A stretch of DNA of 64,000 nt from [Phialemoniopsis] sp. UDSM-2020 (taxonomy: Eukaryota > Ascomycota > Sordariomycetes > Thyridiales > Thyridiaceae). Shown piece by piece: positions 10,984-20,965 of the stretch. The notes beneath the pieces are model-generated. The model made no database searches. It had not been told where the DNA came from and worked only from the letters and a program-made list of their open reading frames with translations. The stretch spans positions 3,968,001 through 4,032,000 of the forward strand of contig JAEILZ010000002.1 in the NCBI GenBank assembly GCA_018873225.1, in the 5' to 3' direction. Each line of letters starts with the position of its first letter. The stretch's first letter is position 1. The position numbers were made by a program, and so were the translations under genes.

Positions 10984-11514
10984 CTAGACCGCCTCCCCTG
11001 AAAAAGCCTCATCGATAGGCTTGTCCATAAAAGCAGCGTGACCGAGAATGGTCAGGCCGCTGGCGCCAATCACCCACGCGAAGAAGGAGAAGAGCGACGC
11101 CAAAATTGCCACGGGAATGGCAATGACGAGTATGCCGGTCCACAACTGCGAGGTCGTGGCGCGGAAGTTGCCAATGACGAGGTCCTGGCCATTGAGCTTG
11201 CGGATGACAAACATGCCGACACCGACAAAGATGATGTCAAAGAGCAGCCACCAGTTGGTCAGGATGCTGTAGATGCTGAGCATCAGGAAGATGACGGCAT
11301 AGTTGCTGGAGAAGTAGCCGATGTTGTAGTTGAGTCGCGACTGGACTTCGCCAAAGTTCTCGGGCTTGGAGAGGCGCTTGAAGTCGAAGAACTCGGAGAT
11401 GGGCCGGAGGTTGGAGAACCTCGAGCCCCAGCTGCCGGAGGTGAGGCCGGAGAAGCGGTCACCGAGGTTCAGGCGGGACGTCAGAACGTCGAGCGGGATG
11501 TTGATGCGAGCCAT
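10984..11514 (-). CDS. YIP3: PRA1/Yip3 family prenylated Rab acceptor
   Basis: A single exon of 176 codons. The start is the ATG of MARINIPLD; a TTG lies in frame nine codons upstream but is not a credible start. The middle carries the family signature: FFDFKRLSKPENFGEVQSRL, then YNIGYFSSNY, then two pairs of hydrophobic hairpins (about residues 70-105 and 130-160) ending WVIGASGLTILGHA. The tail MDKPIDEAF is very similar to yeast Yip3 in plan. Members sit in ER and Golgi membranes and act as receptors or displacement factors for prenylated Rab GTPases, so this belongs to the same traffic theme as the ArfGAP gene, although the two are not adjacent. The next minus-strand gene begins only about 125 bp after this stop, unusually tight for the window. 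Confidence 0.95.
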   Translation of the reverse strand: MARINIPLDVLTSRLNLGDRFSGLTSGSWGSRFSNLRPISEFFDFKRLSKPENFGEVQSRLNYNIGYFSSNYAVIFLMLSIYSILTNWWLLFDIIFVGVGMFVIRKLNGQDLVIGNFRATTSQLWTGILVIAIPVAILASLFSFFAWVIGASGLTILGHAAFMDKPIDEAFSGEAV

Positions 11515-13872
11515 CTTGATGGTAGTTGTAGTGTGAATCAAGGGATAGTGCTGTCGCAGCTTGTGTTCGTGTCGCGCGAGCTTGTTTTGAGGCGTAGGAT
11601 GCTCAATTGGAACAAAGTTCAGCTTGGAAAAGGTCGGCTAGCAGCGTAGGCAGTCCCAGAGTACTGAAAGTGTGGTTGCGAATGAGGTTGTAGAGACCAA
11701 ATAATACGACGCGATTGATGCGAGTGACTGAACGAATTCAGGGTTCGGCGATCTGTCAAGAATGCATGTGTTAGGAAAAAAAGTGATTGCCTGGTACGGA
11801 GGTACGAAAGGGGGAAATGTAAAAATAAAATGCTGCTCCACCCAGGGATCGCGAAAGCTGACCAGTCGGCACTCGCGCGGCGCCCCAAGAGCCACCAAGG
11901 AGGGGAGGGATTGAAAGAAATATTACGTACCCCGGCTCCAGTTCGTAATTTGAACAAAGAGGGATGTACCTCTGCCCAGAAGACAGTATGGATCGTCTAC
12001 CTCAATCCTGGTCTTATCCACGAGCCTCACACGTGTGTGGCAGAGTCGAATGCTGGCTAAGAATGGAGATGTCTTAGTTCAATCTGCGTCGCGCGTACTT
12101 GAAGGGTATCTCGTTGCCTGAACATCTGCGTAAGTTTGAGAGACTAAAAAGCGCCAAACGGGAAAACGGCTTGCTAGCACGCAATGCCACATACGCGTCG
12201 CTCGCTCCTGTCCTGACAATGCCTCTCATCCAGCTGGTGTGGGAGTGCGTAGTCAGGGAACATGAATTGAACGAAGTGGGAAGTAAAAAGATAGGCAGAC
12301 GCAGATGGGACGAATGGGTGAATTGGCGGTGGTGCTGGCGTAGCTGAAACTCACTCTTGACTTCCTCAATCGAGCAGCGATATTCAGGCACTCTGAACAA
12401 CCTCTCTGCCTTTTTTTCCCCACCGACTTCACCCGGGGCACGGGCGACCTGCCCCACACTCTCTCTGAGGTGAAAACCTCTCTGGCCCTGGTAATCCTCC
12501 GCTCTTCCACAGAGGATGGGCACACAGCAAGGAAGACCAGCCCTCCAGACGGCGGCGGTAGGGCGAGAAGAGAAGGAATTGCTCCTGGGAAGAGACGGGA
12601 AGGAAAGAGGGAAATGTGCTGGAGGACAAGAGGCCGGGCTGGGAGTTTTATTCTGGGGAAAGGGATTTCCCAAGCATGTTTTTGGATTGCCTTAGCTTGC
12701 TAGCTCTTCAGAGGAGGCACATTAGCTGCTTTGCCGATGACTTGTCAGCGGCGGGGCATCCCAGCTTACGGAGCACACTTCGGGCCTGTAGCATCTTGTC
12801 TACTAGGTAGCTTCCTGCGGCAGCAGAGGTCCCAAGCCCCGGCAGACGAATCGGATGGTAGAGAAAAGTCAGAGCGGATCTGTGCTCCTCAGAGATTTTC
12901 TGTAGGACTCTACATATATGCGGTGAGCCAGCTTGTCCTCTCAACTTATTTGTCGATTGGCAAAAGCAAGCTCCGATCGATCTGCTCTTGGTGGGCAACA
13001 CTGTCGAGCTCGGGTCGGGCGTCAACAGCAGAGCAAGCAAGCACATCAAGATCCATCCATGGACGGATGGAGTGTTGCCAATTCAAACATGCCAACGCAG
13101 GGCAACAATGAGGCAAACACACCTCACGTTGCCATTTGTCCCCGAGTAATTCGTTGCCATCTGGAATCCATTTACTGGCCTCTTTCATTACCAGCAATTG
13201 GGTCCAGGGACCAACTTTTCCCTACCATGATGCTACGCCATTCCAGCCAACTTTAGTAGCGTCGGTCGGGCGGGATCCACCGCCATGAAGGACCCCACCA
13301 GAGCTCGCAGAGGCTGGTCTTGGCACCCTGTTGGTATTTTCATATGCTATTATTGTTATCCGGACTTGCACGTCGAAGCATCCCATGTCTTCATTTCCCA
13401 TGTTTGGTCACAAAATCCTGAAATTCGCACCCTCCTTTGAATCTGAATTCATCACCCCCGTTTCACTACGTTTCTAAAAGAGTGGGAAGTCATGAGGACG
13501 CAAGTACAAGTAATGCCTGGGTAGCATTCCTATCATAATAGGACCTGATATACCCTAGATAGTAAGAGCCAAGACTGATATCTACTATTTCTCTACTTGC
13601 AGAGTTATCATCTACAAAACATGTCTCGAAGACGGCAAAAAGGGGAGCATCAATAACAGCAGGCTTTTAGTTCCTCAAAACCGATCCCAACCTACCTACA
13701 TAGTACATGAGATATCTGATCATCCTAAGTGTTTGTCGAAAACGTGAGAATTTACAACTATATACTCCTTGTATTTGCTCCCTCTTTCTCAAATGTTAAA
13801 CAAGAACTAGTCAGCAACTACCTCTAGATAACTTGCTATTACACTTAGGGGTGTGTGTCTAGCTAAACCGAG
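11515..13872. other. Gene-free interval upstream of the PRA1 gene
   Basis: About 2.36 kb between the PRA1 start and the stop of the siderophore transporter. It contains an open frame of 199 codons on the minus strand (12074-12673), but its translation is rich in Ser/Pro with no domain. No repeat, tRNA or mobile element is evident. The part after about 13,300 is markedly AT-rich. Confidence 0.55.
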
Positions 13873-15695
13873 TTATGAAGATTCTGTCTTGGAGTGAACA
13901 GCAACCGGTGCTGCAACAGCCAACCTGTTGATCTTGTCTCCCTCCCCTTGCGCCGTGTTCTCATCCTTCTTGTCGCCCACCTCAGCCTCTCCTCCAAGCT
14001 TCTCCTCGCTCACCGCATCCTCGTCCCCCGGCGCCAGCGTCTGCGCATCCGTGAGCTTGGGATTGGGCAGCAAGAAAGCGAGCACGACGAGCGGCACGCA
14101 CAGGCAGATCGCCGTCGTGGCCAGGATCTTTTGGATGTACATGTACGCCCCGATCACCGCCGTCCGCTCCGGCGTGCCCAGCGGGTACACGGGCACCACC
14201 TTGTTAAGCGAATCCGCGAACGCCGCCGCTGCCGTCAGCGTCGTGTTGCTGACGCGCGCGAGCTCAAGCGATAGACGCGCGGGGAGGATCTGCGTCCAAA
14301 GCGCGCCCGAGACCGCGGCGCCGAGGGCCGAGCCGATGTAGTGCACCGCCAGGTTGACGCCCGTCACGGCGGCCAGGTGTTTGTGTTGCAGCTCGACCTG
14401 CATCGACGCCTGCGCCGCGTAAGGGTAGGTCCCGCCCGCCACGCCGAGGAGGACTTCAGCAGCTATAACTCCCGCACGGCCAGTGGCCGAGGGCGACCCG
14501 CGGAAGCGGATGAGCAGACCGAAGGCTGCCATATAGAGTAGTGTTCCTGCCACGACGAAGAGCTTGAGCCGGCGGGTGCGGTAGACGGCGAACCCCAGAA
14601 AGGGGCAGACGAGGGCGTTGGCAAGCCGTAGAGCGAGGTGATGCGCGTTGCGGCGGCGACGCTGAAATCGAAGGACACGCGCAGCACGGTGAAGAAGTAC
14701 GCGGCCACGAGGACGAAAGTGAAGTTGAGGAAGATGCCGCTGGCTGTGGGCGCCCAGACGCCACGCTTCTTGAGCAAGGGGAATGGGACCAGGGGCTGCG
14801 GTGCCCGAAGCTCCCAGAGAACAAACAAGGGTACACATAGGACGCCAATAACCAGGGGTGCAATGATGTGGGCTTGCTGCCACTTCTTGCCTTGGCCGCC
14901 TGCCAGCGTGAGCGGGACGAGGGTCAGCGCCAGCAGCGCTACAAGCAAGATGATGCCGATCACGTCGAGCATCCAGAAGACCTCCGTAGCGAACTTCCGG
15001 ATGCCACCGTTGCGCCGGAAGGATGAGGACTCTGTGTACATGCCGAACTTCTTGGCACGCCGAGAGACGACATACATGCTCACAAAGATGGGCGCCACGG
15101 TGACGGGGATGACGATGGCCCACATGCCGAACCCCCAACGCCAGCCCGCGTGGGCGAGCACGCTGCTGGCGACGCTGCCGCTAACCCAGGTGTTGATGAG
15201 CGACGGCATCTGCGGGATGAAGCTGAAGAGGACACGCCACCTTGTCGAGGTGAAGTCGGCGATCATGATCTGCAGGATGAACATCATGCCCGCGTGGCCA
15301 ATCTCCCAGATGACGATGCCGCCTGAATAGGTCTCGACGTTCTTGGAGACGGCATCAACAATAGTGCCGAGGACGTAGAAGAAGACCGAAAGGCCGATGA
15401 GCTCGACGCGGCCAAAGATGTCGGAGAGCTTGGCCGTGATGGGCTGGGCGACGGCGCCAATGACCGTGCCGAGCACGGTGACGGTGGCCTGCAGCGAGTG
15501 CTCGTTGAAGGACGAGAGGGCGTACGGCTGGTAGGCATTGCGGCAGGTGTTGTCGAGGCTGTAGACGTAGGCGACGACGAAGATGGAGCCGAGAATGATG
15601 AGGCGGTCAGTCCATGATATGCACCGGGAGAGGATCTCGATGCGTGACACGCCGGGAGGCTTGGCGATCTTCTTGGTAGGTGTCTGGGTAGACAT
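13873..15695 (-). CDS. Siderophore-type MFS iron transporter, frame broken near 14620
   Basis: The frame from ATG 15695 (MSTQTPTKK) encodes the first 357 or so residues of an ARN/Sit1/MirB-type 14-span transporter. It has DNTCRNAYQPYA after the first span, H-x3-T in LQATVTV, QPITAKLSDIFGR (the MFS loop signature), GGIVIWEIGHAG and IADFTSTRWR. Near 14619-14626 the homology jumps to another frame, which continues ANALVCPFLGF...QVELQHKHLAAVTG...ALGAAVSGALWTQILPARL to TAA at 13873. The two halves abut with no room for an intron. The span is 1823 bases, one short of a whole number of codons, so one base is missing relative to a 607-residue protein. An in-frame ATG also exists at 15836. The family imports ferric siderophores across the plasma membrane by proton symport. 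It is either a recent pseudogene or an assembly error. Confidence 0.85.
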
Positions 15696-17957
15696 GATGA
15701 TAGTTGGATTAGCTCTTGATGCCAAGATGTGGCTTACAGAGAAGGGTGTCGACAGAGTCTGCCAAGAGCGTACGCAGCTTATATTATGGAGTCCAAGAGT
15801 AAGTGACAGGGGAAAGAAAGTGTGCAACGGCTTCATATCGGCAACTCAGATCCCGACTTCGCTCCTACATGCCCCAATCCCGTCAAACTGTTTAGAGTCG
15901 CCGATACAGCACTCATTAGATTAGATCGGTCTCATCTGATAAATCCCTCAACGTCTTCCTGTAGCTCCCTTCTTAGTTTCATAGGGTTCACATCTCGCTG
16001 CCCTCTGAGCAACGTGGTGAATAGTGAGTTGATTTTTTTCGATTATGCGTTAACCATCTCCCTCCGGCAGAGAAGATGAAACCAGAGCAGATGTCTGAAC
16101 TTCATATAACTCCGTGTTGAAATGCAACATGCGCCATCCTTTGCAAAGAAGACGATCGATGCTGAAGAGGTGTGGTAGGCATCATGAAGCTAACATGAAA
16201 AGAGAACGATCTCCACTCGCTAACTCGGTTGAAGTACACGAGTCCAAGGGTTTACACCCAGTAAGGTATCCTGCCCTGTACCTGCTAGACTATCTCGGTA
16301 TGGTATGATAGCCCAACTTCCGGCTACGGCTAGGTAGTGACCAGGGCTTCTGGAAGTATCTCCCCTGTGCAGAGACGAGGTCTCCCTCCCCACAAGGGTC
16401 TTGGGAAGCCCGTTCCCACATCGACATCGGATGCACGAATTATGTCTTATAGGTACCCTGGGGAAAACGGAATATTTCCGGCTTAGAACATGTCAAGTGA
16501 TGATGTGCTATTTGCAAGCGGTTTAGCCAGAGCGTGCACTTCGTTCAAGATTCCCCACACCCTCGCCTACTGGGCCTCCTTCGAATACGGAAATAGCACA
16601 TCGGTCCATCGAGCAGACATAGGCATGACAGAGATCTCCCCATATTAAGACTTCACTTGACTTGCCCCCGTACATACTATCGGCCTTGGGGATATCACAT
16701 TTCTTGGCTAGGGCCCATATACTGTTACACACCTACTCTGCACCTCGATGACATGCTACACGGTTATATCAAAATATCGACTAGAAACATATCCTTCCTA
16801 TATAGCAGTAGACAGTACTACTCGCTTGTGTAAGAAGTTATCGACACAAGAGACCGGCTGCCGTTCACAGTCAGATTGCAATTAGTCTGTCTAACTTGGT
16901 GTAACTAACTCATCCCAACTCATCCCTGCCGGGCTGAGTGTGATTGATGTCTTCAAGTTTCCGCAGCTCATCCAAAAGTCCCTCTTCGACGAGGGCGGTC
17001 CAGAGATTCCTGATTACTACATCGGGGTGGATGTTAATTCCCCTGGCCAAGGTCGGCCTGTACCTTAGAGTCCATTCAATGGCCAGCAATAGACCTAGTG
17101 GCCTAAGTCAGCAACGCAACTAGCCTTAATGAGCCGCAGGTTTGCAACTACTCCGCGGTCTAGATCTTGTATACTTGTAAGTGTGTCAGGAAGACACTCT
17201 AACATAGGATTAACAAGGTAGTGATCATGTAGTCTGTTGACCGACAGAGTCTACTTGAGTACTCAAAAAAGCCTCTCTTGGAGCCTATGTCAATAGACAA
17301 TTGCAAGTTAATTTATTGACTGTTGTTTCCTGGCGCTTCCTTCTATCGCTGTGTTTGACAGCACGGATCTGAGTGAGGCCCATAATGGGCAACGTGGACA
17401 TCTCACACAGCCACCGATGATGGCACACAAGTAAGTATGAGACAGGTCTTTCTCAGAGTAAGTCGCAAACAATCAATCACCTCCTGCCCATACCCAGGGC
17501 GTTATTCTGGCTTCCTGAGGCTTGTGATGTTGGTGTCGTCAGGAGTGCTTGGCAGCTGGAGGGAAGCTGTTTGGAGCTTTCCGGGGCAGGTTTAGCGCCC
17601 TTAGCTAAAACCGGTAGTGGCCAGCTACGCCAAGCCAAGGGACCAGCCAGGCCTGTCTCTTGGCACTGCGGGCTCTTGTACTCGACACAATGGCCTTTTC
17701 GACTTTTTTCTCCAATTACATCCCAGACAATCCAGGCAAAAAGGAGGGAGATAATCCATAGACAGACCTGCCCTCAGATCGTCTGCTCTATCTGGGACCC
17801 TTGCCTCTGATCTTCGACTTCATACTCTGTCAGACTCTCTGGTCATCTCTTTTCTGTGGGAAAAGACTCTCCATCTGTCAACCCCCCTCCTAGCTGGGAT
17901 CTCCCTCCCTTCGCCCAACAAACTTCCTCTTGTCGACACCCGACATAATATGCAACG
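15696..17957. other. Divergent intergenic region with AT-rich core
   Basis: About 2.26 kb between the siderophore transporter and the ERJ5-like gene. The section 16.3-17.5 kb is AT-richer than the genes and has stops in all frames at short spacing. Apart from the GATA-type site near 15.94 kb and the short upstream ORF beside the ERJ5-like start, I see no defined feature. Confidence 0.55.
15934..15942 (+). promoter_or_regulatory. SreA/SRE-type GATA site (ATCTGATAA)
   Basis: The nonamer ATCTGATAA is an exact match to the extended consensus ATCWGATAA known for fungal iron-responsive GATA repressors (SreA, SRE, Urbs1). It lies about 240 bp upstream of the ATG of the siderophore-type transporter on the opposite strand, a suitable promoter position. 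Presence of the motif is seen directly; iron regulation is inferred. Confidence 0.6.
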
Positions 17958-17961
17958 ATGA
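17950..17961 (+). promoter_or_regulatory. Three-codon upstream ORF overlapping a start codon
   Basis: An ATG at 17950 opens a frame of only Met-Gln-Arg; its TGA (17959-17961) overlaps the ATG of the ERJ5-like gene (17958-17960) as ATGA. The upstream ATG has A at -3, so it could be recognised. Such overlap favours termination-reinitiation or reduces output of the main frame. Confidence 0.5.
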
Positions 17962-19416
17962 AGTTTTCGGCACTATCAATTGGCCTTTTGGCCTGCCTGA
18001 CGCCCCTCACGGCGGCATGGACCAAAGAGGGTAAGTACATGAACGATTTCTGGGACGAACAACCAGAACTGGACAGATAGCTAACCGCCACTACCCCTTG
18101 TCGCAGACCACGAGATCTTCCGCGTTCGCGATGAGCTGGCCGCTGTTGAGGGCCCAGACGTCACCTTCTACGACTTCATCGGCGTCCCGCCCTCGGCCTC
18201 GATGGACGACATCAACAAGGCCTACCGCAAGAAGTCGCGCGCCCTGCACCCGGACAAGGTCAAGTCGAACCTCGCCGCCGAGCGCACAAAGGCCAAGAAG
18301 GCCGCCGCCAAGAACAAGAAGGCTGGTGTTACCGTCACCAAGCCTCCCTCTCAGGCCGAGGTCCGCGCCGCCGTCAAGCGCGCTTCGGAGCAGCAGGCTC
18401 GCCTCAGCATCGTCGCCAACGTCCTTCGCGGCCCCGGGCGCGACACCTATGACCACTTCCTGCGCAACGGCTTCCCCGTCTGGAAGGGCACGGGCTACTA
18501 CTACAACCGCTACCGCCCCGGGCTCGGCACCGTCATGTTCGGCCTCTTCCTCTTTGTCGGCGGCGCCGCGCACTACATCGCCCTGTACATGGGCTGGAAG
18601 CGCCAGCGCGAATTTGTTGAGCGGTACATCAAGTTTGCGCGCCACGCCGCCTGGGGCGACAATCTCGGCGCCAACATCGCTGGCATCGGCGAGACCGCGC
18701 CTGCGCCCCCTCCGCCCCAGCAGCAGGCGTACGCGGACGAGGACGGCCGGCCCATCGCGCTGAACCGCAAGCAGCGCCGCATGCAAGAGAAGGAGGACAA
18801 GCGCGAGGCCAAGGGCAACGGTGGCAGCGGGCGCAAGGCACGCCGGGGTGCTCCCGGTAGCGGTGCGGCCAGCGGAACCGCCACACCCACGCAGCAGCAA
18901 CAAGGCGCCGGTCCCACGGGTGCCAAGAAGAGGGTCGTCGCTGAGAACGGCAAGATCCTCGTTGTTGACTCTCTGGGCGACGTGTACCTTGAGCAGGAGG
19001 ACGAGGATGGCAACATTGGCGAATTCTTGCTCGACGTGAGTCCTCCCCCATGATACATACACATATCACAAATTCATGTACTAATATGTCACCACCTACA
19101 GCCCAACGAGCTAGCCCAGCCGACCATTCGCGACACCGCCCTCTTCCGCCTGCCCATCTGGGTCTACGGCGCCACCATCGGCCGCGCCCTCGGCCGCAAG
19201 CCAGCGTCGGACGACGAGGAGATCGAGGAGGAAGAGTTCGAGGACGACTCGTCGGAGCCCGGCAAGGTCGTCGCCACGCCAAGCACCGACTCGGCCACCG
19301 AGGATTTTGAGATGCTCGACAAATCGACCGACTCGCTGGGTCAGGCCAAGACGACGGGCAGCCAGGCTCAGGGCGGGCGGAGCAAGAACAACAAGCGCAA
19401 GGGCAAGAAGAAATAG
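17958..19416 (+). CDS. ERJ5: ER J-domain protein (ERJ5-like)
   Basis: Three exons (17958-18030, 18107-19035, 19102-19416) encode 438 residues. Residues 1-20 form a signal peptide. The J domain starts near residue 43 (FYDFIGVPPSAS) with HPD at 72-74 and carries a Lys/Ala-rich insertion before the last helix (RLSIVANVLRG...YDHFLRNG). One clear membrane span lies at about 166-188, followed by a long basic, disordered tail and a second weakly hydrophobic patch near FRLPIWVYGATIGRALG. This matches the yeast Erj5 plan: a lumenal J domain that stimulates Hsp70 (Kar2/BiP) ATPase, anchored in the ER membrane. The last five residues KGKKK fit a KXKXX COPI retrieval signal if the tail is cytosolic. A minimal upstream ORF overlaps its start. 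Confidence 0.9.
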
Positions 19417-20113
19417 ACTTGAAAAGGGGGTTTCTGTCTTGAAGGCGATGACAATCAACTATGGTTGTGGAAACGGGCGTATGGGCGTCGGAGAATAAAA
19501 GCCACGGTGCATGTACGTTTAGCGATGCAGGAGGACCAAGATGAGAAAAAGGAGAGGCGGAGTATTGGTAAAAGTACACATAAAGACATAGACAGTTTGA
19601 AAAAGCCAGTGATATCCAGAACAGAGCATTGCAGACATTTGCGAACTGGTACGAACACATGCAGAAGTCATCATGATCATGTTAAGTAGAAGGAGAGGAG
19701 ACTGTAATTTGCTCTTTGTCTTGTTATCTGTATGCTGCCTATTACCTAGGTCTTTGGAGGATTACACCCGTACAAGAGTCATCCATGGATTTTTCTTTGA
19801 TGTTCGCTCATCTGGAGTCAACCTCGACCATCCACCGACAAAGGAAAATTCCACAAACCATGCTAGTAGTGTAGTATAATGTAGGAAACAAGGGGAAAGA
19901 AAAGAGGTATCATGCTGTGCTGTGCTCTGGGGTACTCTGGTGATGGGGGATGCTGTACGATAATGCAGACCAGACCAAATGAGAAAGAAACAAAATAAAA
20001 AGCCAACGCCGCCTGTCAACAGTCTTCCCTCTCTCTGATTCCTGCTTCTACAATTCAGAACCAACTTTCTCAAGATGTCGCTGGGGGAGAAACCCCAACA
20101 TCATACTCCAGAC
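19417..20113. other. Convergent 3' region
   Basis: About 700 bp between two convergent stop codons. It is AT-rich, has no protein-like frame and presumably holds both 3' untranslated regions. Confidence 0.55.
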
Positions 20114-20965
20114 TCATAACTCCATGTCCTCGCCGCGCATCTGCATCAGCGCGCCGTACTGGTCCTCCATGGCCTGCTGCTGCCGCTGCCGCGCCCACTC
20201 CTCCTCGGCGCTGCCGCCCGTCGTCCTGTACACCGGGTCCGTCGCCGACGAGTACGCACCATTACCACTTCCGTTACCCCTGCCAACCGCCGATCCGAGA
20301 GGCGAGTACGTGTCCATGACGGCGGCCGCGCGCGGCGTGCCCCACGCAGAGCTTTGCTGCTGATTCTGCTGCTCGTACTCCCTGCGCGCCATCTGCTCGT
20401 ACCCAGAGAGCATGTACGGCTCCGTCTCACTGGCCGATCCCCAGCGGCTCGAGCTGCTGTCCTGCAGCGAGACGACGGTGGGTGCGCTGCGGGGCCGCTG
20501 CTGCTCGCGCGCCGCGAGGAAGAAGCGCGTCATCTCCTCGGTGCTCTGCGGCGCGAGCGGCGACGAGGACTGCTCCGGGAGCAGGCGCCAGAAGCCGACG
20601 AGGGCGGTCTTGAGCGGGTCGTCGGCCGTGCGGAAGAGGTCTACCAGCGCCGGGGAGAGGGACTCTGGGTTGACGCCGTGGGAGGCGAGGACCTGGGCTG
20701 TCTGCAGGATGTCCTGGTCTGAGGGCTGCTCGAGGTTGCCTTGCTGTTGCTGGGCTGGGGGCTCCGGTGCGGCGGCCGGCTTGGCGATGTGTGCCGAGTG
20801 GTGATAATGCTGGGAGATGGAGTAGGTGATCTGCGGCTGCGCCTGTTCAGCCGGCGGCGAGGGCTGTTGGACCGCCGTGGGATCAAGAGTCAACCGCTGG
20901 GCCAGCAGGGCGGCCAGGTCGTCGTGCATCTGCATCTCTGCAGGAGTCTGGACCATGGTCGTCAT
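20114..20965 (-). CDS. Gln-rich protein of unknown function
   Basis: A single exon of 283 codons starting MTTMVQTPAEM. The N-terminal half mixes Pro/Gln/Ala-rich disorder with a short predicted helix (MHDDLAALLAQRLTLD). The centre has a compact, probably folded segment (about residues 80-145: DQDILQTAQVLASHG...LSPALVDLFRTADDPLKTALVGFWRLLPE). The C-terminal part is Gln- and Gly-rich with several Tyr and ends MRGEDMEL. I find no signal peptide, membrane span or catalytic motif. Composition suits a nuclear or cytosolic adaptor, but this is not evidence of function. Codon use with G/C at third positions over the full length supports a real gene. Confidence 0.75.
   Translation of the reverse strand: MTTMVQTPAEMQMHDDLAALLAQRLTLDPTAVQQPSPPAEQAQPQITYSISQHYHHSAHIAKPAAAPEPPAQQQQGNLEQPSDQDILQTAQVLASHGVNPESLSPALVDLFRTADDPLKTALVGFWRLLPEQSSSPLAPQSTEEMTRFFLAAREQQRPRSAPTVVSLQDSSSSRWGSASETEPYMLSGYEQMARREYEQQNQQQSSAWGTPRAAAVMDTYSPLGSAVGRGNGSGNGAYSSATDPVYRTTGGSAEEEWARQRQQQAMEDQYGALMQMRGEDMEL

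Noticed and set aside
12029..12034. CACGTG as another phosphate box
   Set aside because: It lies in a generic intergenic region with symmetric ACACGTGTG flanks, not the Pho4-type context, and no phosphate gene is near.
12074..12673. 199-codon minus-strand frame in the 11.5-13.9 kb gap
   Set aside because: Low-complexity Ser/Pro/Arg translation, no splice extension, no motif.
18091..19062. 323-codon open frame antisense to the ERJ5-like gene
   Set aside because: It mirrors a GC-rich coding exon; its Val/Leu/Gly-rich translation has no domain and is a reading-frame shadow.
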